From positions 43,333-107,332 of the forward strand of contig JBAYGJ010000001.1 in NCBI GenBank assembly GCA_041666685.1: DNA of 64,000 bases. The letters are read 5' to 3'. Made by a program: the position numbers and the translations under genes. Origin of the DNA: JBAYGJ01 sp041666685. Lineage in GTDB: Bacteria > Patescibacteriota > Patescibacteriia > UBA10025 > JAHIVO01. The notes beneath the pieces were generated by a model that did not search any database, had not been told where the DNA came from, and saw only the letters and a program-made list of their open reading frames with translations. This document shows, in pieces, positions 1 through 10,864 of this stretch. The stretch's first letter is position 1; the number at the start of each line of letters is the position of its first letter.

Positions 1-466
1 TACTATTGCCCGTCCCGACTGTAATAGTCGCGGCCGCAGTTGATACAGTCGGATGACCCAGGGCATCTGCCAGTTGAATATCCACCAGATAGAGCCCATT
101 CCCATTAGCTCCGGTATTCCACGTGTTGGCATATACATCATCGCCCGCGGTACCGTCGCTGTGCTTACCGTCATCATACAGCTGTATGATGGCGATAGTC
201 CCTCCGTTATCGCGCCGGATATTTGCCGTGGCCACACTGATGCCCGAAACGTCAGTGGTTTTTACTGAAATGACCACTGACCCCCCCAGTGCCACTGACG
301 CAGGAGTGGCTGTCGTGCTTTCCAATGTCGGACCGGCTGTGGCGCCTGCGGTATTGCTGTATACTTCCCCGCTGGGCGTATTGGCCGCGCGGACAAATGT
401 GATCCCCGCGACAGCAAATATTCCCGCCGCAAAAAGAATTATTAATAATTGTGAAATCTTTTTCAT
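1..466 (-). CDS. Secreted Ig-like domain protein, 3' end cut by window edge
   Basis: About 155 residues are visible without a stop, and the C-terminus lies outside the window. The protein opens with MKKISQLLIILFAAGIFAVA, a clear signal peptide (lysines, hydrophobic core, then a VRA-A cleavage region). A beta-sandwich-like stretch follows, rich in T, S, V and D, with a DDGKHSDGTAGDDVY motif. That acidic, calcium-loop-like motif is known from anchor/Ig-like domains of large bacterial surface proteins. The start is the ATG whose complement is at 464-466; it lies 39 nt after the stop of the giant surface-protein gene on the same strand. I infer that the two form one cell-surface operon. No enzymatic motif is seen, and the full length is unknown. 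Confidence 0.75.
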   Translation of the reverse strand, partial: MKKISQLLIILFAAGIFAVAGITFVRAANTPSGEVYSNTAGATAGPTLESTTATPASVALGGSVVISVKTTDVSGISVATANIRRDNGGTIAIIQLYDDGKHSDGTAGDDVYANTWNTGANGNGLYLVDIQLADALGHPTVSTAAATITVGTGNS

Positions 467-505
467 AATCATGTATGGTTACGTATTAATTATTATAAAT
501 TTAAT

Positions 506-3500
506 CTACCTACAGGCATTCGCATCTTGGCATGGATCGGCGCCCCTGGTAATTGCTTCAACAATACGCTGAATGGCAGGAATCGGTCCTGTCGTCCCCC
601 ATGATGAGATATACCTATGAATTCCGATCGGCAAACTCGCACCAGCATATAACGTCGTACCATCTGCATATAATGAATACACAGCCTGTTTTCCGGCAAT
701 TGTGGTAGATAGCCACGTATTCCCGTTATCATTTGAACGGTATACGATGCCATTTGGAGTAGACCCGACAAATATCGCAGTCCCAAATCTTGCAATACTT
801 AAATATGAATTTGCCCCACCGCTTGGATTACGGTCAGTCCACGTTGCCCCATTATTATTAGTGTAATGGACTAGGCCTAACGCTCCACTGGTCACAACAT
901 ACAGAGTGCTATTTGCTTCATTATAATACATATCATTAATGGCCGATTCCGTAGCGGCAAACCTCCCTATATTCGTCCAGGTTACCCCGTCATCAGTTGA
1001 TCGGAAAACTGCAGGCCCAGTTGCCGAGCCGGACGTACCGGCATACAAAGCACTCGGCGTGGCAATTAAACTCTCGATCCGCGGATCCGTCACAGAACCC
1101 GTCAAAGTCCATGTATTTCCCGCACTGAGCGTTGAATACACCGCGCCTCCACCGCCTGCCGCAAAAACTTTTCCGCTCTTATAAGCCAATGGCGATATGG
1201 ATATATTAAAAGCCGCGCTCCTGCTCCAGGACTCAGTTCCGCCGTCGCACGTCCTCCAAACATAACCCCGAATTGGACTGTATGCGTTGCCTGATACATA
1301 CAGACAGGCACCGACAGGCTGGATATCTTCCAAATTTGTCTGTCCAGCGGGCTGATTTGTGGTCAGTACCCACGAAATTGCATTATTTATGGATTTATAC
1401 ACGACCGCTGCCATGGAAGTCGTGTTATTTCTGGCAGTAGCGAATAACGCTGTCGGACCGCTGTACGGAGGATTGACAGTGAGCCGAAGTGTTTGTGTAT
1501 CTGATAGGCCGGTGGAGTCCGTCGAGGTAAGCGTGATATTATACGTCCCAGCCGTGGTCGGTGTGCCGGTAATACGGCTGCCGCTGAAACTGAGGCCGGC
1601 TGGTAGTGGTGCCGCAGTGAATGTGATCGGCGGCGTGCCACCCGAAGTGATAATCTGGTAGGAATAATAATCACCGACAGACGCGATGCCAGTCAACATA
1701 CTGATAATCAAAGGGACATTGGCCGAGCATTCCAAAGGACATAAATCATTGGACTCTGGCGGAGCGTCGCAGGTCCCGTTGGCATTGCAGATCGGCCGTC
1801 CGGGGATATTCTCCAGCTCAGAGGCATTCATCTGGACATCTCGTGCCTGGATATCCACCCACATCACCGTTTCCTGGTTTGATGTCCATGTCCCGCTGTA
1901 TCGTCCGGATATATTATCGCCGGAAATCCTGCCGAGCGGGATGGAAATGCGCGGAACTAAATCTGTTTCATCGGGATTTTGGACGAGTGCGACTGGAGGT
2001 GAGCTCGTATCGTCGACGCCGTCAGTGTCGCTGATGTCGGCATAAAAAGTGAACACTGTCCCGACTGCGCCTGTTTCTGGAGTCATAAAGGCATTTTCAA
2101 TAGTCGGGCCGCCGGGACCGCGGACATTATAATTACGTTCAATACTGGTACTGCGGTTACCTCGCGCATCAAGCGCGTCCACCTGGAACGAATGCCAGCC
2201 GTCTGAAATCGCCCGGGTATCCACGACCCACTCTGTCGGCTGGCCTGCCAGGGCTGTCTTACGCAACACATGATCCAGGTAAAAATTTACCCGATTTATT
2301 CCATAATTATCCGTCGCCGTCACCCGGAGGGTAATGGACTGGTCAACAGAAGTCCCCTCATTGGGCGTCGGCGGAGCATCAAACACGACAGTCGGTGCCT
2401 GATCGTCGTCCTGAGCTACATCCACCGGTAAAAATATCGTCGAAGTGGTCACATTACTGGCATCATCAAAGGCATAGGTCGAAACCTGGTGTCCTGCACA
2501 GGTCAATCCCGGACTTAACAGCTGGCATTCGCTGGTCTCATTACATTGGGTCCCGCGCCCATTTGTGACCACGCATCGATCGCCCGACTGCGGACAATCA
2601 CTGTCGCTGATACACGCCTGGCCACCGAGTTGGCACTGGCTGGCGCAGACCCCCCTGGACAGGCCGGCCGTACTCCAATTCCAGTCCCAGACGAATGCAC
2701 ACACGCCCGGCGCGCAGGTAGAATTGTCCGTACATAATGCGTTTGGCGCTACACTACAGTTGCCTTGGGCCCGACGGATACCGTCGCTTTTAAATAGCCC
2801 ATCCACGTAAAACTTCACCTGGTTGACCTGCTTATTGTCCGACGCCACTACCGGCACAGCCACTGTACCGCTCCGCAGACAGATCAGATTATCCGCTGGG
2901 GCATAACTGTCTTGGCACACCGCGGCAGTATTCGATTGGTCACAGCTAACGTCAAAATTACAACGGGCACCATCAGGGCAGGTATGAACATAATCACATG
3001 CCACATCCGGATCGGCCGGATCTTCTTTCTGACACAACCCCTCGCCGCACCGGCCTTCAATATTATTGAAACTTACCTGTGGAGGAGTGGGATCAAGGTT
3101 ATCGACATTTATCAGGATGGACGTGGTCCCTGTGCGGCCGCCGCTGTCCCTGGCGATCGCAGAAATGGTGTATTGGCCATTGGCGACACGGGTGGAATCC
3201 CACGGCGGCGAATACGAACAACTCAGGGTCGTGCTGGCATTGCCGGAGCACGAATAGCTGTCCCCATTTGAGATATTAATCGTCACGTTATCGACCTGCC
3301 GGTTATCCGTAGCCAGGGCATTGATCTGCACTCCATAGCTGGTCGACGAACGGACACGCAATATCCTGTTACCGCTGTCTGTGATATACAAATAATTTCC
3401 GGATATGGCCACATCTTCCGGAGCAACAATATTTTCCAGATCCTGCGGTCCGGCATTATTTCCGAAAATAAAGATTTTCCTGGAAAGGTTGGTATCAAGA

Positions 3501-6500
3501 GCGGAAATGACATTCCCGGCGTTTTCCGTCACATACACCGTCGATCCGTCAACATGTATCCCGTCAGGGACGTTTAATTGGTTGGGACCATTGCCGTTTA
3601 TGCCGGTGCCAAAAACGGCGCCAGGCACCAGATTTAGGTTGGAGTCCAATTTGAACACCTGGCCGGTGTTCCGTTTGCTGACATACACGTTACCGGCGCT
3701 GTCTGTATCGATTCCGTTCACGCCGTCACTCCCAAAATCATAGTGATGCTCGATGGTATTTGTCACCGGATCGAAAATAACGACTGTCTGGAAATAAATA
3801 ATTGCTGCAATTTTCCCGTCCGGGCGTCCGACGGAATGAGTTACGCCAAACTGCGGCAACGCCCCGCCGGTTTCATCCACAGCCCCGAGGTTATAGACCG
3901 CCTTTGGCGCCTGGAGAGGCGTCATGCTCGGATCAAACCTCAAAACCCGCCGGGTGCCCACAGGTGCCGGAGTATACGTTACCAACAGGTCGCCGTTTGA
4001 GTGATCCAGGCCGACATGCCATGCTATCTGTGAAGAGGGCGATAATCCCAACGCATCAAAATCAAAAGTTCCTAAATCCACGCAACTATCCAGATTGCTG
4101 TTGCACCGGCGGAGATGCGCCGGATCTTCCCAATAGGTCACATAATAAATATATCCATTGTTAGAAGCCTCAAGGCTATGAATGCCCGCAGTATCCACAG
4201 CCTTGTCCGGCAAAAACGATATGGTACGGTTGGAAACGGTATCCCCGTCTTTTGGCGATGTAATGGTGACAAACGGATTGGTTGTATCCGGCTGGCCGCT
4301 ATTGTCGATGCGAACCGCATATTCCTTGTCCGTCTGATTATCCGCATTATCAAACGCCCGGACCCGGACCGTATGGGCGCCGTCGGAGAACCTAGTTGTA
4401 TTGAAATCCCAGCTCCAGATGGCGCTGTCCGTATCAGTAAACGTACGGATACCGTCAACATAATACTCTACCCGGTTTACGCCTGACCCAACGTCTGTCA
4501 CCGTCGCATTCAGGACACGGGTTCCGCTCACCGCGGTTACGGCATTCTCAACCAGCAAATCGACATCCCCGATGACCGGGCCGACATGGTCAGCAGCTGA
4601 ACCAGTGACATTATATTCATAGTTAAAACACGGACACTGCGCTTCAGTCATACCGACACATTTATCTACTACCGGATCGGCGACCAGATACCACTCCCAA
4701 TTACCCTCTGCATTAACCAATAAATGAACATTTTCCAAATGAGCAAGCAGACTGGCCCGGCTGCCCGTGGCATTGCCCAAATATTGGTAGACAAACGAAC
4801 CGCCCGGACACTGGTATGTTTTTAGCGTTTCATTCCAGCAGGTATTCTGGTCATAGCCCGTGCCGCACAATGTCGGCGGATCCTCCACGATAAACTTATC
4901 GTACGGATCGCCCGGCAAATTGCCGCCGAGTGCCGCCCCAAGCGTCTCCTGCCAGGACGGCCATTTGGACGTGGAAAGCATCTTGACGTATGATCCGCCC
5001 TCAAGTTTCGGGAAGTAACCATTATCGGTGCGGTAGATCATCAGTTTCTCGTAGATGGACGACAGGTCATTGATCCGCCGCATATCGCGCTGGACCTGCT
5101 CCTTTTCGGTCTGTGTGATGTTGATGCTGAATTCCCAATTCTCAATCATCCGGTTGTAGATGCTGACTGTTTCGTCAGACGCGCCCTCGTTATATGAAAT
5201 CAAATATATATTCGGATACAGCCGGCCGAGATTGCCTGGATTCCAGGCGGCGACATACACGCTCCGTCCGGCCCGTACTGCGGCGTACCCATCCACTGTC
5301 AGATCCTGGGGTTGTGGCGCAGCCGGTCCAAACTGGCCATAGTACCAATCGTGGGGCGACTGGTTGCTTTCGTTCTCGTAGACCCGGATGCCGATAGCGT
5401 CGTCCGTATCCGCACGGGTGAAGAAAAATTCCCTGATCAGCTCGTTTTTCTTGTTGCCGAATTGATAGCTCCCCGCTTTGACAATCACGTCGCCAGTCGG
5501 CGCCAGTGATGGCAAGGCGCCGGGATCACGGCAGTACGAGATAGAAAAATTCGTGACAGTATCAGTATATGGGAACGTGTCTGCCGGCACAGAGAAGGGG
5601 TTCGGCCACGGGTGTTCGCACACATTGACCGTCACTCGAGCAGAAGATGTTTTTGTACCGGTGAAGAATTCCGGATCAAATGAGGCATTGACCGTCGTCC
5701 GGCCGTTCTTGTTCTGGGCCGTCAGCCATCTGGAAAAATCCCCCAATGGAGTCAGTTGGGCGATCGACGTATCGCCAATTGAAAAAGTAGCCGTCGAATT
5801 GACGGGATTATTATTTTTATCATATGGTATCGCCTCCACTATATGTTGGTTGCCATTAACAGCACCCAAGTCGTCACTGCAATCTGTCGGTGCGGTACAC
5901 GTAAATATATCAGGTGGGTTATAAAATGGGGTATCAGCATTTACGAAAGTCCAGATAACGTGGTCAATCTGACAGATGGACGCCAACGGATCCACATCCC
6001 ATTCAAATAACCGCCAGTTGTCCACAATGTTTGTCCAGGTGATGCCCCGCTCACTTTTTATAATATCGGTGCGCAAATTAATATCTATCGCCGTGCCAAC
6101 ATGCAGGGCCACAGTCGGCGAAACAATGAATCCGTTGATGATTTTCTTAACTGTAAACGCAACTGGCGCAAGGTTTTCGGTCAGGGTGACAGAGTCACCA
6201 ACGACGACCGAAGTCATGTCAATATCCTGGTCAAACTTGATGATAAACGAGTTATTCAAACAGATGAGCGGCGAGTCCGGCGGAACCACGTCAGGCTTGA
6301 TGGAGACAAACTGCGGCCGGGCATAACAACAAGTACTCTTGCCGCACGCGATCGTCCCGGTCCCGTCCTCATCGCACTGGGCATCGCCGGTCGCGGTATC
6401 CTCATAATCACACCCGCAATATAATCCCCGATTGCCGCTGACGCATGCTCCCTGATCAGCAGTACACTTCAGGCCATTTTTATTGAGCTGTACCAGATTG

Positions 6501-9500
6501 GTCCCGTCACCGTTGACATCCGTCGTGCAGCAGGTCAGGCAGGGCGAAGATGCTGGTGGCGGATATACCCGACTCATCACAAGAGGATCCCCCTGGCTAT
6601 CCGGAGCTAAATGCCCGTCAGGATCAATGCATCGATACGAACTCGTACCTGAAACAGTCTTCCCTAGCTGACATAACGTCGCATCACGATGCTCCTGGTC
6701 ATCCAATTTGCATGGATCGCCTGGCCCACCTGAACTGCAGGCAGCGTTATCAGCCTGGCATTCGTGATCCAGGCAGCAGCCGGAACTGCATTCTCCGGGG
6801 TTATCGCAATAAATTCCGATATTAATGCCATTGGACGGGCAATACGCCCCAGTGCCATCGCCGACAGAAATCCTGGCCGGACCGGGGTCAGTGTTAACGG
6901 GGAGCGTTGCGTCAGAAAATGTTGTCCCGTCAGCGCTGGCAGTACCGTCCGGGGAATCAATATAACCCGCGCCCTGCGTAAACTCGGCTTTTACCGGTAG
7001 CGCGTCGTGTGTAGTCAGGTTGAACCCCATGAAATCCACCGGGCTGCCGATTCTTTGCACTAACGGAGTAATTGAACACAAACCCGGTACGGCGATATTA
7101 TTGCATGTGTCATTGATATCAAAAGTGATATTTTGGTGGCTGTCATCAATATTGCTCAGCCCGGCCGCAGTTCGGACTTCCACAGAATTCGTTCCCAGGC
7201 CGACAGTTTCAGGAATGGTAGTGATGATCTGACTGTCCTTCCATGGAGCCGCGCAGAGGAACAACCCTTCATTCGCCACATCGAACAATACCTTGCTTGT
7301 GCCGGCCACATAACTCCCGAAATAGCACCCGTTAATGGTAATAGTCTGGCCGCGCGGACCGCCGGGGACAGGAGGAGGACTGATACTGTTGATCACCGGC
7401 GTGCACCGGTTTATAGTTAAATCGCACACACTGCCGACGCACTGCCCCTCTTTCGCACAATCAAAACCAACATCGCAATAATCCAGAATCACACTCAGTT
7501 TGGCCTGGCCGGTCTTCCCTGCCGTATCAGCCTGTATATATGTATAGCCCGGCGCGACGTCAGAAACGGCTGTCGCGGTTGCTTGGTACGGCGGCTGGGG
7601 AGGTGCTGACGCGACAGTCGCTATGGCCAAGACAGTAGATACCCAATTCCAGCTATAACTGGCCGGATTCATAAAAGTACAGTTAGGACCGAGCGGTACC
7701 GAGCTGTAATCCTGGGTGGCGCCGATAGTGGTCAGAATCCTATTTGACGGTGTCACCAGGACACGGCTAACTGGACAGGCGTCCGTACCTGTCTGCGTCT
7801 TCACAGTCCACGCATAATCATTCACCATCTTCACATTCGTGATACTGCGGACTTCCTTGCTGATAGTCACTCTATAATAGTGGTCTGGGGTCAGGTCTGC
7901 TGTCGGTATCATCCGGAAACTCGTCTTCCCTGCATCATCGGAGGCAGAAAAATTTACATCTGGTGGGGTGATATCAACCGGTACCGGGTTCGTGCAGGTA
8001 CTATCATTGGCGCAGTCATACAGGCCAATAGTGCTGCTATCCAATGTCGCGTGGTTCATCAACGTGGTAAATGTCGCGCCGAATACCGCATTCAGGCAGA
8101 CATTTGTCGTGCCCTTATACGGGTTTGGCGACGGGATGGTGTCAGGCAAGCACGCGCCACCGTCACAGTCAGTAGGATCATTGCAACTATCACCGGCATT
8201 GGCCGAGGCTGCATCGCATGTGAAACTGCAGGCTGTAGTTTCATATACTTTCGGCACACCGCCGCACGGTACTTCAAAAGGCAGGGCATTGCTCCCCCCG
8301 TTCACGTTTCGGGCACTAACCTTATATGGGTTCTCGGCATTATCAAGATCGGGCGTTGTCACTGTGATCTGGCCATCTGTCCAGTTCGCAAGTGGCGGCA
8401 CTACTGAAACTGGAAGATCAAGTCCCAGAACAAAATTCACGCTACGGTCAGCGGGCGGGTCGAATGTCTCGCCAGTCAATGTCAGCCCCACGCCTTGGAC
8501 GCCGCATACCGGCTGGACCTGGCACAATCCCGGACCGGCCGCCTCATTGGTATAAACAAATGTAACAATATTGCTTCGTGTCCCGTCTGATTTGACCAAC
8601 TGAACGCCAACCTGACTGTTTGCTGGGCAATTAGACCACTTCCCTTCTGGTGCTGTGGCGGGATCGCAAACAGTGGCAATGAGTGAGAGGTCAGGCACTT
8701 TTACAATTGCCGATGTATTGGTCCAGGTGGCATCACAGGGCGGGTCGGGGGGGGCTGCAGCTAATATTTCATCTCCATTCGACATATCACGGAAAAAAAC
8801 CTGCCCGGCAATGCAGTCGTCCGGATCAACACAGAATCCGGCATTTGAATCGTTGCGTTTGATTACCGAAACATACTGGCCAATGCCGCCATGCGGCTGG
8901 TCATTAAGCCCGGACACTTCGCCGATCTGCGGACTGGTCACGTCGAAATCTGACGCGTTGCTGTCGGTGACACAGCGCCCGCCGGGACAATCCGCCGCTT
9001 CATTCAGTTTGGTACATGTCCGATTGTCGTTAACGCCGCCTTCGCATACGCCCGGATCGATCGTGACTTTCACGCCGCCGTCTTTTGCGCCATTGGACGG
9101 GATGATGCCGCCGATATTCACCGGTCCACCAGGCACCCTGGTCTGAATAGCGGTCCCGTTCCACGAGACGTTGCAATTCTGGCTTGGCCAGTTCGCAACA
9201 CTAAAACAATTCCCGCTGTCGAGCACGCCGTTATTGAACGCCACATCGCCGCCAATCCCGAAATTAGTGCCATTAATCTGTATCGCCGGGTCAGCCGGGG
9301 TGCTGTACCGTCCAAAACTCGGGACAATATCAACTATCTCGGGAATACATCGCGTATTGGTTGAATCTGTATCAGCGGTAAAATTCCACGGTTCAGTGGG
9401 GAAGGTGGGGTTAGTGCTTGCTGGAACTTCGGACAGGAAATTATCCCCTCCAACAGTGCCATCCTCAGTGCCGTTTTCATTGCCGTCCAGGTGGTTCTTG

Positions 9501-10834
9501 CAGACATCCATAATACCCTTACCTGGATCTTTGTAATCAGGGCTGTTTTGGTCATTGGTGCCGGCAATAAGTTCGACACTGTACTGGTCGCCGGTCGCCA
9601 TCGGTTCGAAGGGCCTAGTCGTAAACAGCGTGACACCGCTGGAAACGCTGAACGGAGATCGCAACCGCTGGTCAGTGCCCGCACTCGTATTGCGGAATTT
9701 TACTGTAGCCAGACAGGTCTCGGGAGCCGGACAGTCACCATCGATCAGGCAGGATATTTTGGCCACCGAACAGTAGCCGGCATGGATCGAGGAGGCGCGC
9801 ATCTTATTTGAAAACCGTTCCTGGATCGGCGAATTCAGACAAACATTTGTAGCGTTGTCATCCGGATATATTTGCGTGACCGTGGGCGGGTCGGTTAAGT
9901 TTGTATTCCCAGTCGTAAAAGTCCAGATACTGGCCTCCGTATCTCGCAACGGCGGGTCGGTTTCCAGCACCGTCTCATTGATCTCGACACGGTAGGTGGT
10001 ATTGAATAAATAATTTGCGGTTGGGTCAAATTCAAGGATAGATGCGTCAGCCGGCGCCAGACTCCATACCCCAGCGACCCTATCGCCGACACATTGGGAC
10101 GTCCCGGCATCGCAAACTCCAGAACTGCATTCATTGTCGTTGGCGCATGGGCCACCAGCACCCTGTCTAGCCTCATGGACATAAACCCCGACATTAGGCT
10201 CGACAATAGTTGTCGGATCGAAATTACCATTGTATTGTGCCTGGATCATGCTGCAAACCGGAATATTAGATTCATTAAATCCAGGATCAACCCATTTCCG
10301 GTGGAAAGTTTCAGTATCTTCACCGAGACAACGCATTGGATTATTTGTCGGGTCGTATACAGAAAATGCCGTACCGGCCGCATTACAGTCATAGCAGCCA
10401 AGTTCGTCACCGGGGCCACAAATCGTCACACCGGGACCATTAATTATGTCATTCAACCGGCCGATAATGAAGGTCACGATCGCCCAGGCCAACATGATGA
10501 TCACCAAACCGATAACCGCATCCCGGAGGATGCGTTTGGCTTTCCTGATCTTTTCCTCATTACCCGCTGCGGTCAGCCAGACAAAACCGCCGTACATGAT
10601 GATGATAACCGCCACGAGTCCGAGCAGGCCTAGCGCCCACTGGAGAATCTTTATCACCGTAGACTCCAGGTCGGCGGTCCCTAGCCCGAGGGTGCTGCCG
10701 ACATTCTGGTCGACAGTAACAGCCAGCGACGGCGAAGATGTGAGCCAGAAAGCAGCCACCAGAAAACCGGCGAACACCACCAAGCCCAACAGGGCTCCCA
10801 GAAAAAATGTATTTTTATTTGTACGCGCCCTCAT
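506..10834 (-). CDS. Giant (3442 aa) surface protein with T4SS-pilin-like membrane anchor
   Basis: Function is unknown; I infer a cell-surface adhesin or structural protein. Residues ~10-32 form a signal/TM segment. Residues ~62-87 and ~105-125 form a two-helix module (MYGGFVWLTAAGNEEKIRKA between helices) like the TrbC/VirB2-type T4SS pilin family of CPR genomes. Then come many Cys-rich modules of the type C-N-D-N-E-C-S-S-G-V-C mixed with SbsA-like Ig and IPT/TIG domains (~200-1750). A segment around 1905-2020 (RRINDLSSIYEKLMIYRTDN, GDPYDKF) resembles the C-terminal part of type II/IV pseudopilins. It is followed by Ig-like domains, an NHL-like beta-propeller (~2226-2492), three more Ig domains, a He_PIG domain (~3057-3119) and a BNR/sortilin-like propeller to the end (WTNIGRF, NNNGATWTDR). 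The many cysteines suggest oxidative folding outside the cell; two DsbA-like proteins are encoded elsewhere in the window. No LPXTG or other sorting tail is visible. The start has no Shine-Dalgarno and lies 30 nt after yqeY. Confidence 0.85.
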   Translation of the reverse strand: MRARTNKNTFFLGALLGLVVFAGFLVAAFWLTSSPSLAVTVDQNVGSTLGLGTADLESTVIKILQWALGLLGLVAVIIIMYGGFVWLTAAGNEEKIRKAKRILRDAVIGLVIIMLAWAIVTFIIGRLNDIINGPGVTICGPGDELGCYDCNAAGTAFSVYDPTNNPMRCLGEDTETFHRKWVDPGFNESNIPVCSMIQAQYNGNFDPTTIVEPNVGVYVHEARQGAGGPCANDNECSSGVCDAGTSQCVGDRVAGVWSLAPADASILEFDPTANYLFNTTYRVEINETVLETDPPLRDTEASIWTFTTGNTNLTDPPTVTQIYPDDNATNVCLNSPIQERFSNKMRASSIHAGYCSVAKISCLIDGDCPAPETCLATVKFRNTSAGTDQRLRSPFSVSSGVTLFTTRPFEPMATGDQYSVELIAGTNDQNSPDYKDPGKGIMDVCKNHLDGNENGTEDGTVGGDNFLSEVPASTNPTFPTEPWNFTADTDSTNTRCIPEIVDIVPSFGRYSTPADPAIQINGTNFGIGGDVAFNNGVLDSGNCFSVANWPSQNCNVSWNGTAIQTRVPGGPVNIGGIIPSNGAKDGGVKVTIDPGVCEGGVNDNRTCTKLNEAADCPGGRCVTDSNASDFDVTSPQIGEVSGLNDQPHGGIGQYVSVIKRNDSNAGFCVDPDDCIAGQVFFRDMSNGDEILAAAPPDPPCDATWTNTSAIVKVPDLSLIATVCDPATAPEGKWSNCPANSQVGVQLVKSDGTRSNIVTFVYTNEAAGPGLCQVQPVCGVQGVGLTLTGETFDPPADRSVNFVLGLDLPVSVVPPLANWTDGQITVTTPDLDNAENPYKVSARNVNGGSNALPFEVPCGGVPKVYETTACSFTCDAASANAGDSCNDPTDCDGGACLPDTIPSPNPYKGTTNVCLNAVFGATFTTLMNHATLDSSTIGLYDCANDSTCTNPVPVDITPPDVNFSASDDAGKTSFRMIPTADLTPDHYYRVTISKEVRSITNVKMVNDYAWTVKTQTGTDACPVSRVLVTPSNRILTTIGATQDYSSVPLGPNCTFMNPASYSWNWVSTVLAIATVASAPPQPPYQATATAVSDVAPGYTYIQADTAGKTGQAKLSVILDYCDVGFDCAKEGQCVGSVCDLTINRCTPVINSISPPPVPGGPRGQTITINGCYFGSYVAGTSKVLFDVANEGLFLCAAPWKDSQIITTIPETVGLGTNSVEVRTAAGLSNIDDSHQNITFDINDTCNNIAVPGLCSITPLVQRIGSPVDFMGFNLTTHDALPVKAEFTQGAGYIDSPDGTASADGTTFSDATLPVNTDPGPARISVGDGTGAYCPSNGINIGIYCDNPGECSSGCCLDHECQADNAACSSGGPGDPCKLDDQEHRDATLCQLGKTVSGTSSYRCIDPDGHLAPDSQGDPLVMSRVYPPPASSPCLTCCTTDVNGDGTNLVQLNKNGLKCTADQGACVSGNRGLYCGCDYEDTATGDAQCDEDGTGTIACGKSTCCYARPQFVSIKPDVVPPDSPLICLNNSFIIKFDQDIDMTSVVVGDSVTLTENLAPVAFTVKKIINGFIVSPTVALHVGTAIDINLRTDIIKSERGITWTNIVDNWRLFEWDVDPLASICQIDHVIWTFVNADTPFYNPPDIFTCTAPTDCSDDLGAVNGNQHIVEAIPYDKNNNPVNSTATFSIGDTSIAQLTPLGDFSRWLTAQNKNGRTTVNASFDPEFFTGTKTSSARVTVNVCEHPWPNPFSVPADTFPYTDTVTNFSISYCRDPGALPSLAPTGDVIVKAGSYQFGNKKNELIREFFFTRADTDDAIGIRVYENESNQSPHDWYYGQFGPAAPQPQDLTVDGYAAVRAGRSVYVAAWNPGNLGRLYPNIYLISYNEGASDETVSIYNRMIENWEFSINITQTEKEQVQRDMRRINDLSSIYEKLMIYRTDNGYFPKLEGGSYVKMLSTSKWPSWQETLGAALGGNLPGDPYDKFIVEDPPTLCGTGYDQNTCWNETLKTYQCPGGSFVYQYLGNATGSRASLLAHLENVHLLVNAEGNWEWYLVADPVVDKCVGMTEAQCPCFNYEYNVTGSAADHVGPVIGDVDLLVENAVTAVSGTRVLNATVTDVGSGVNRVEYYVDGIRTFTDTDSAIWSWDFNTTRFSDGAHTVRVRAFDNADNQTDKEYAVRIDNSGQPDTTNPFVTITSPKDGDTVSNRTISFLPDKAVDTAGIHSLEASNNGYIYYVTYWEDPAHLRRCNSNLDSCVDLGTFDFDALGLSPSSQIAWHVGLDHSNGDLLVTYTPAPVGTRRVLRFDPSMTPLQAPKAVYNLGAVDETGGALPQFGVTHSVGRPDGKIAAIIYFQTVVIFDPVTNTIEHHYDFGSDGVNGIDTDSAGNVYVSKRNTGQVFKLDSNLNLVPGAVFGTGINGNGPNQLNVPDGIHVDGSTVYVTENAGNVISALDTNLSRKIFIFGNNAGPQDLENIVAPEDVAISGNYLYITDSGNRILRVRSSTSYGVQINALATDNRQVDNVTINISNGDSYSCSGNASTTLSCSYSPPWDSTRVANGQYTISAIARDSGGRTGTTSILINVDNLDPTPPQVSFNNIEGRCGEGLCQKEDPADPDVACDYVHTCPDGARCNFDVSCDQSNTAAVCQDSYAPADNLICLRSGTVAVPVVASDNKQVNQVKFYVDGLFKSDGIRRAQGNCSVAPNALCTDNSTCAPGVCAFVWDWNWSTAGLSRGVCASQCQLGGQACISDSDCPQSGDRCVVTNGRGTQCNETSECQLLSPGLTCAGHQVSTYAFDDASNVTTSTIFLPVDVAQDDDQAPTVVFDAPPTPNEGTSVDQSITLRVTATDNYGINRVNFYLDHVLRKTALAGQPTEWVVDTRAISDGWHSFQVDALDARGNRSTSIERNYNVRGPGGPTIENAFMTPETGAVGTVFTFYADISDTDGVDDTSSPPVALVQNPDETDLVPRISIPLGRISGDNISGRYSGTWTSNQETVMWVDIQARDVQMNASELENIPGRPICNANGTCDAPPESNDLCPLECSANVPLIISMLTGIASVGDYYSYQIITSGGTPPITFTAAPLPAGLSFSGSRITGTPTTAGTYNITLTSTDSTGLSDTQTLRLTVNPPYSGPTALFATARNNTTSMAAVVYKSINNAISWVLTTNQPAGQTNLEDIQPVGACLYVSGNAYSPIRGYVWRTCDGGTESWSRSAAFNISISPLAYKSGKVFAAGGGGAVYSTLSAGNTWTLTGSVTDPRIESLIATPSALYAGTSGSATGPAVFRSTDDGVTWTNIGRFAATESAINDMYYNEANSTLYVVTSGALGLVHYTNNNGATWTDRNPSGGANSYLSIARFGTAIFVGSTPNGIVYRSNDNGNTWLSTTIAGKQAVYSLYADGTTLYAGASLPIGIHRYISSWGTTGPIPAIQRIVEAITRGADPCQDANACR

Positions 10835-10864
10835 GTTGTTACGCGTAAATTTTTTATGTAAGTT

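Noticed and set aside
7968..8555. Plus-strand 195-codon ORF inside the giant gene
   Set aside because: One of many antisense shadows of the giant gene; no ribosome-binding site, promoter or domain.
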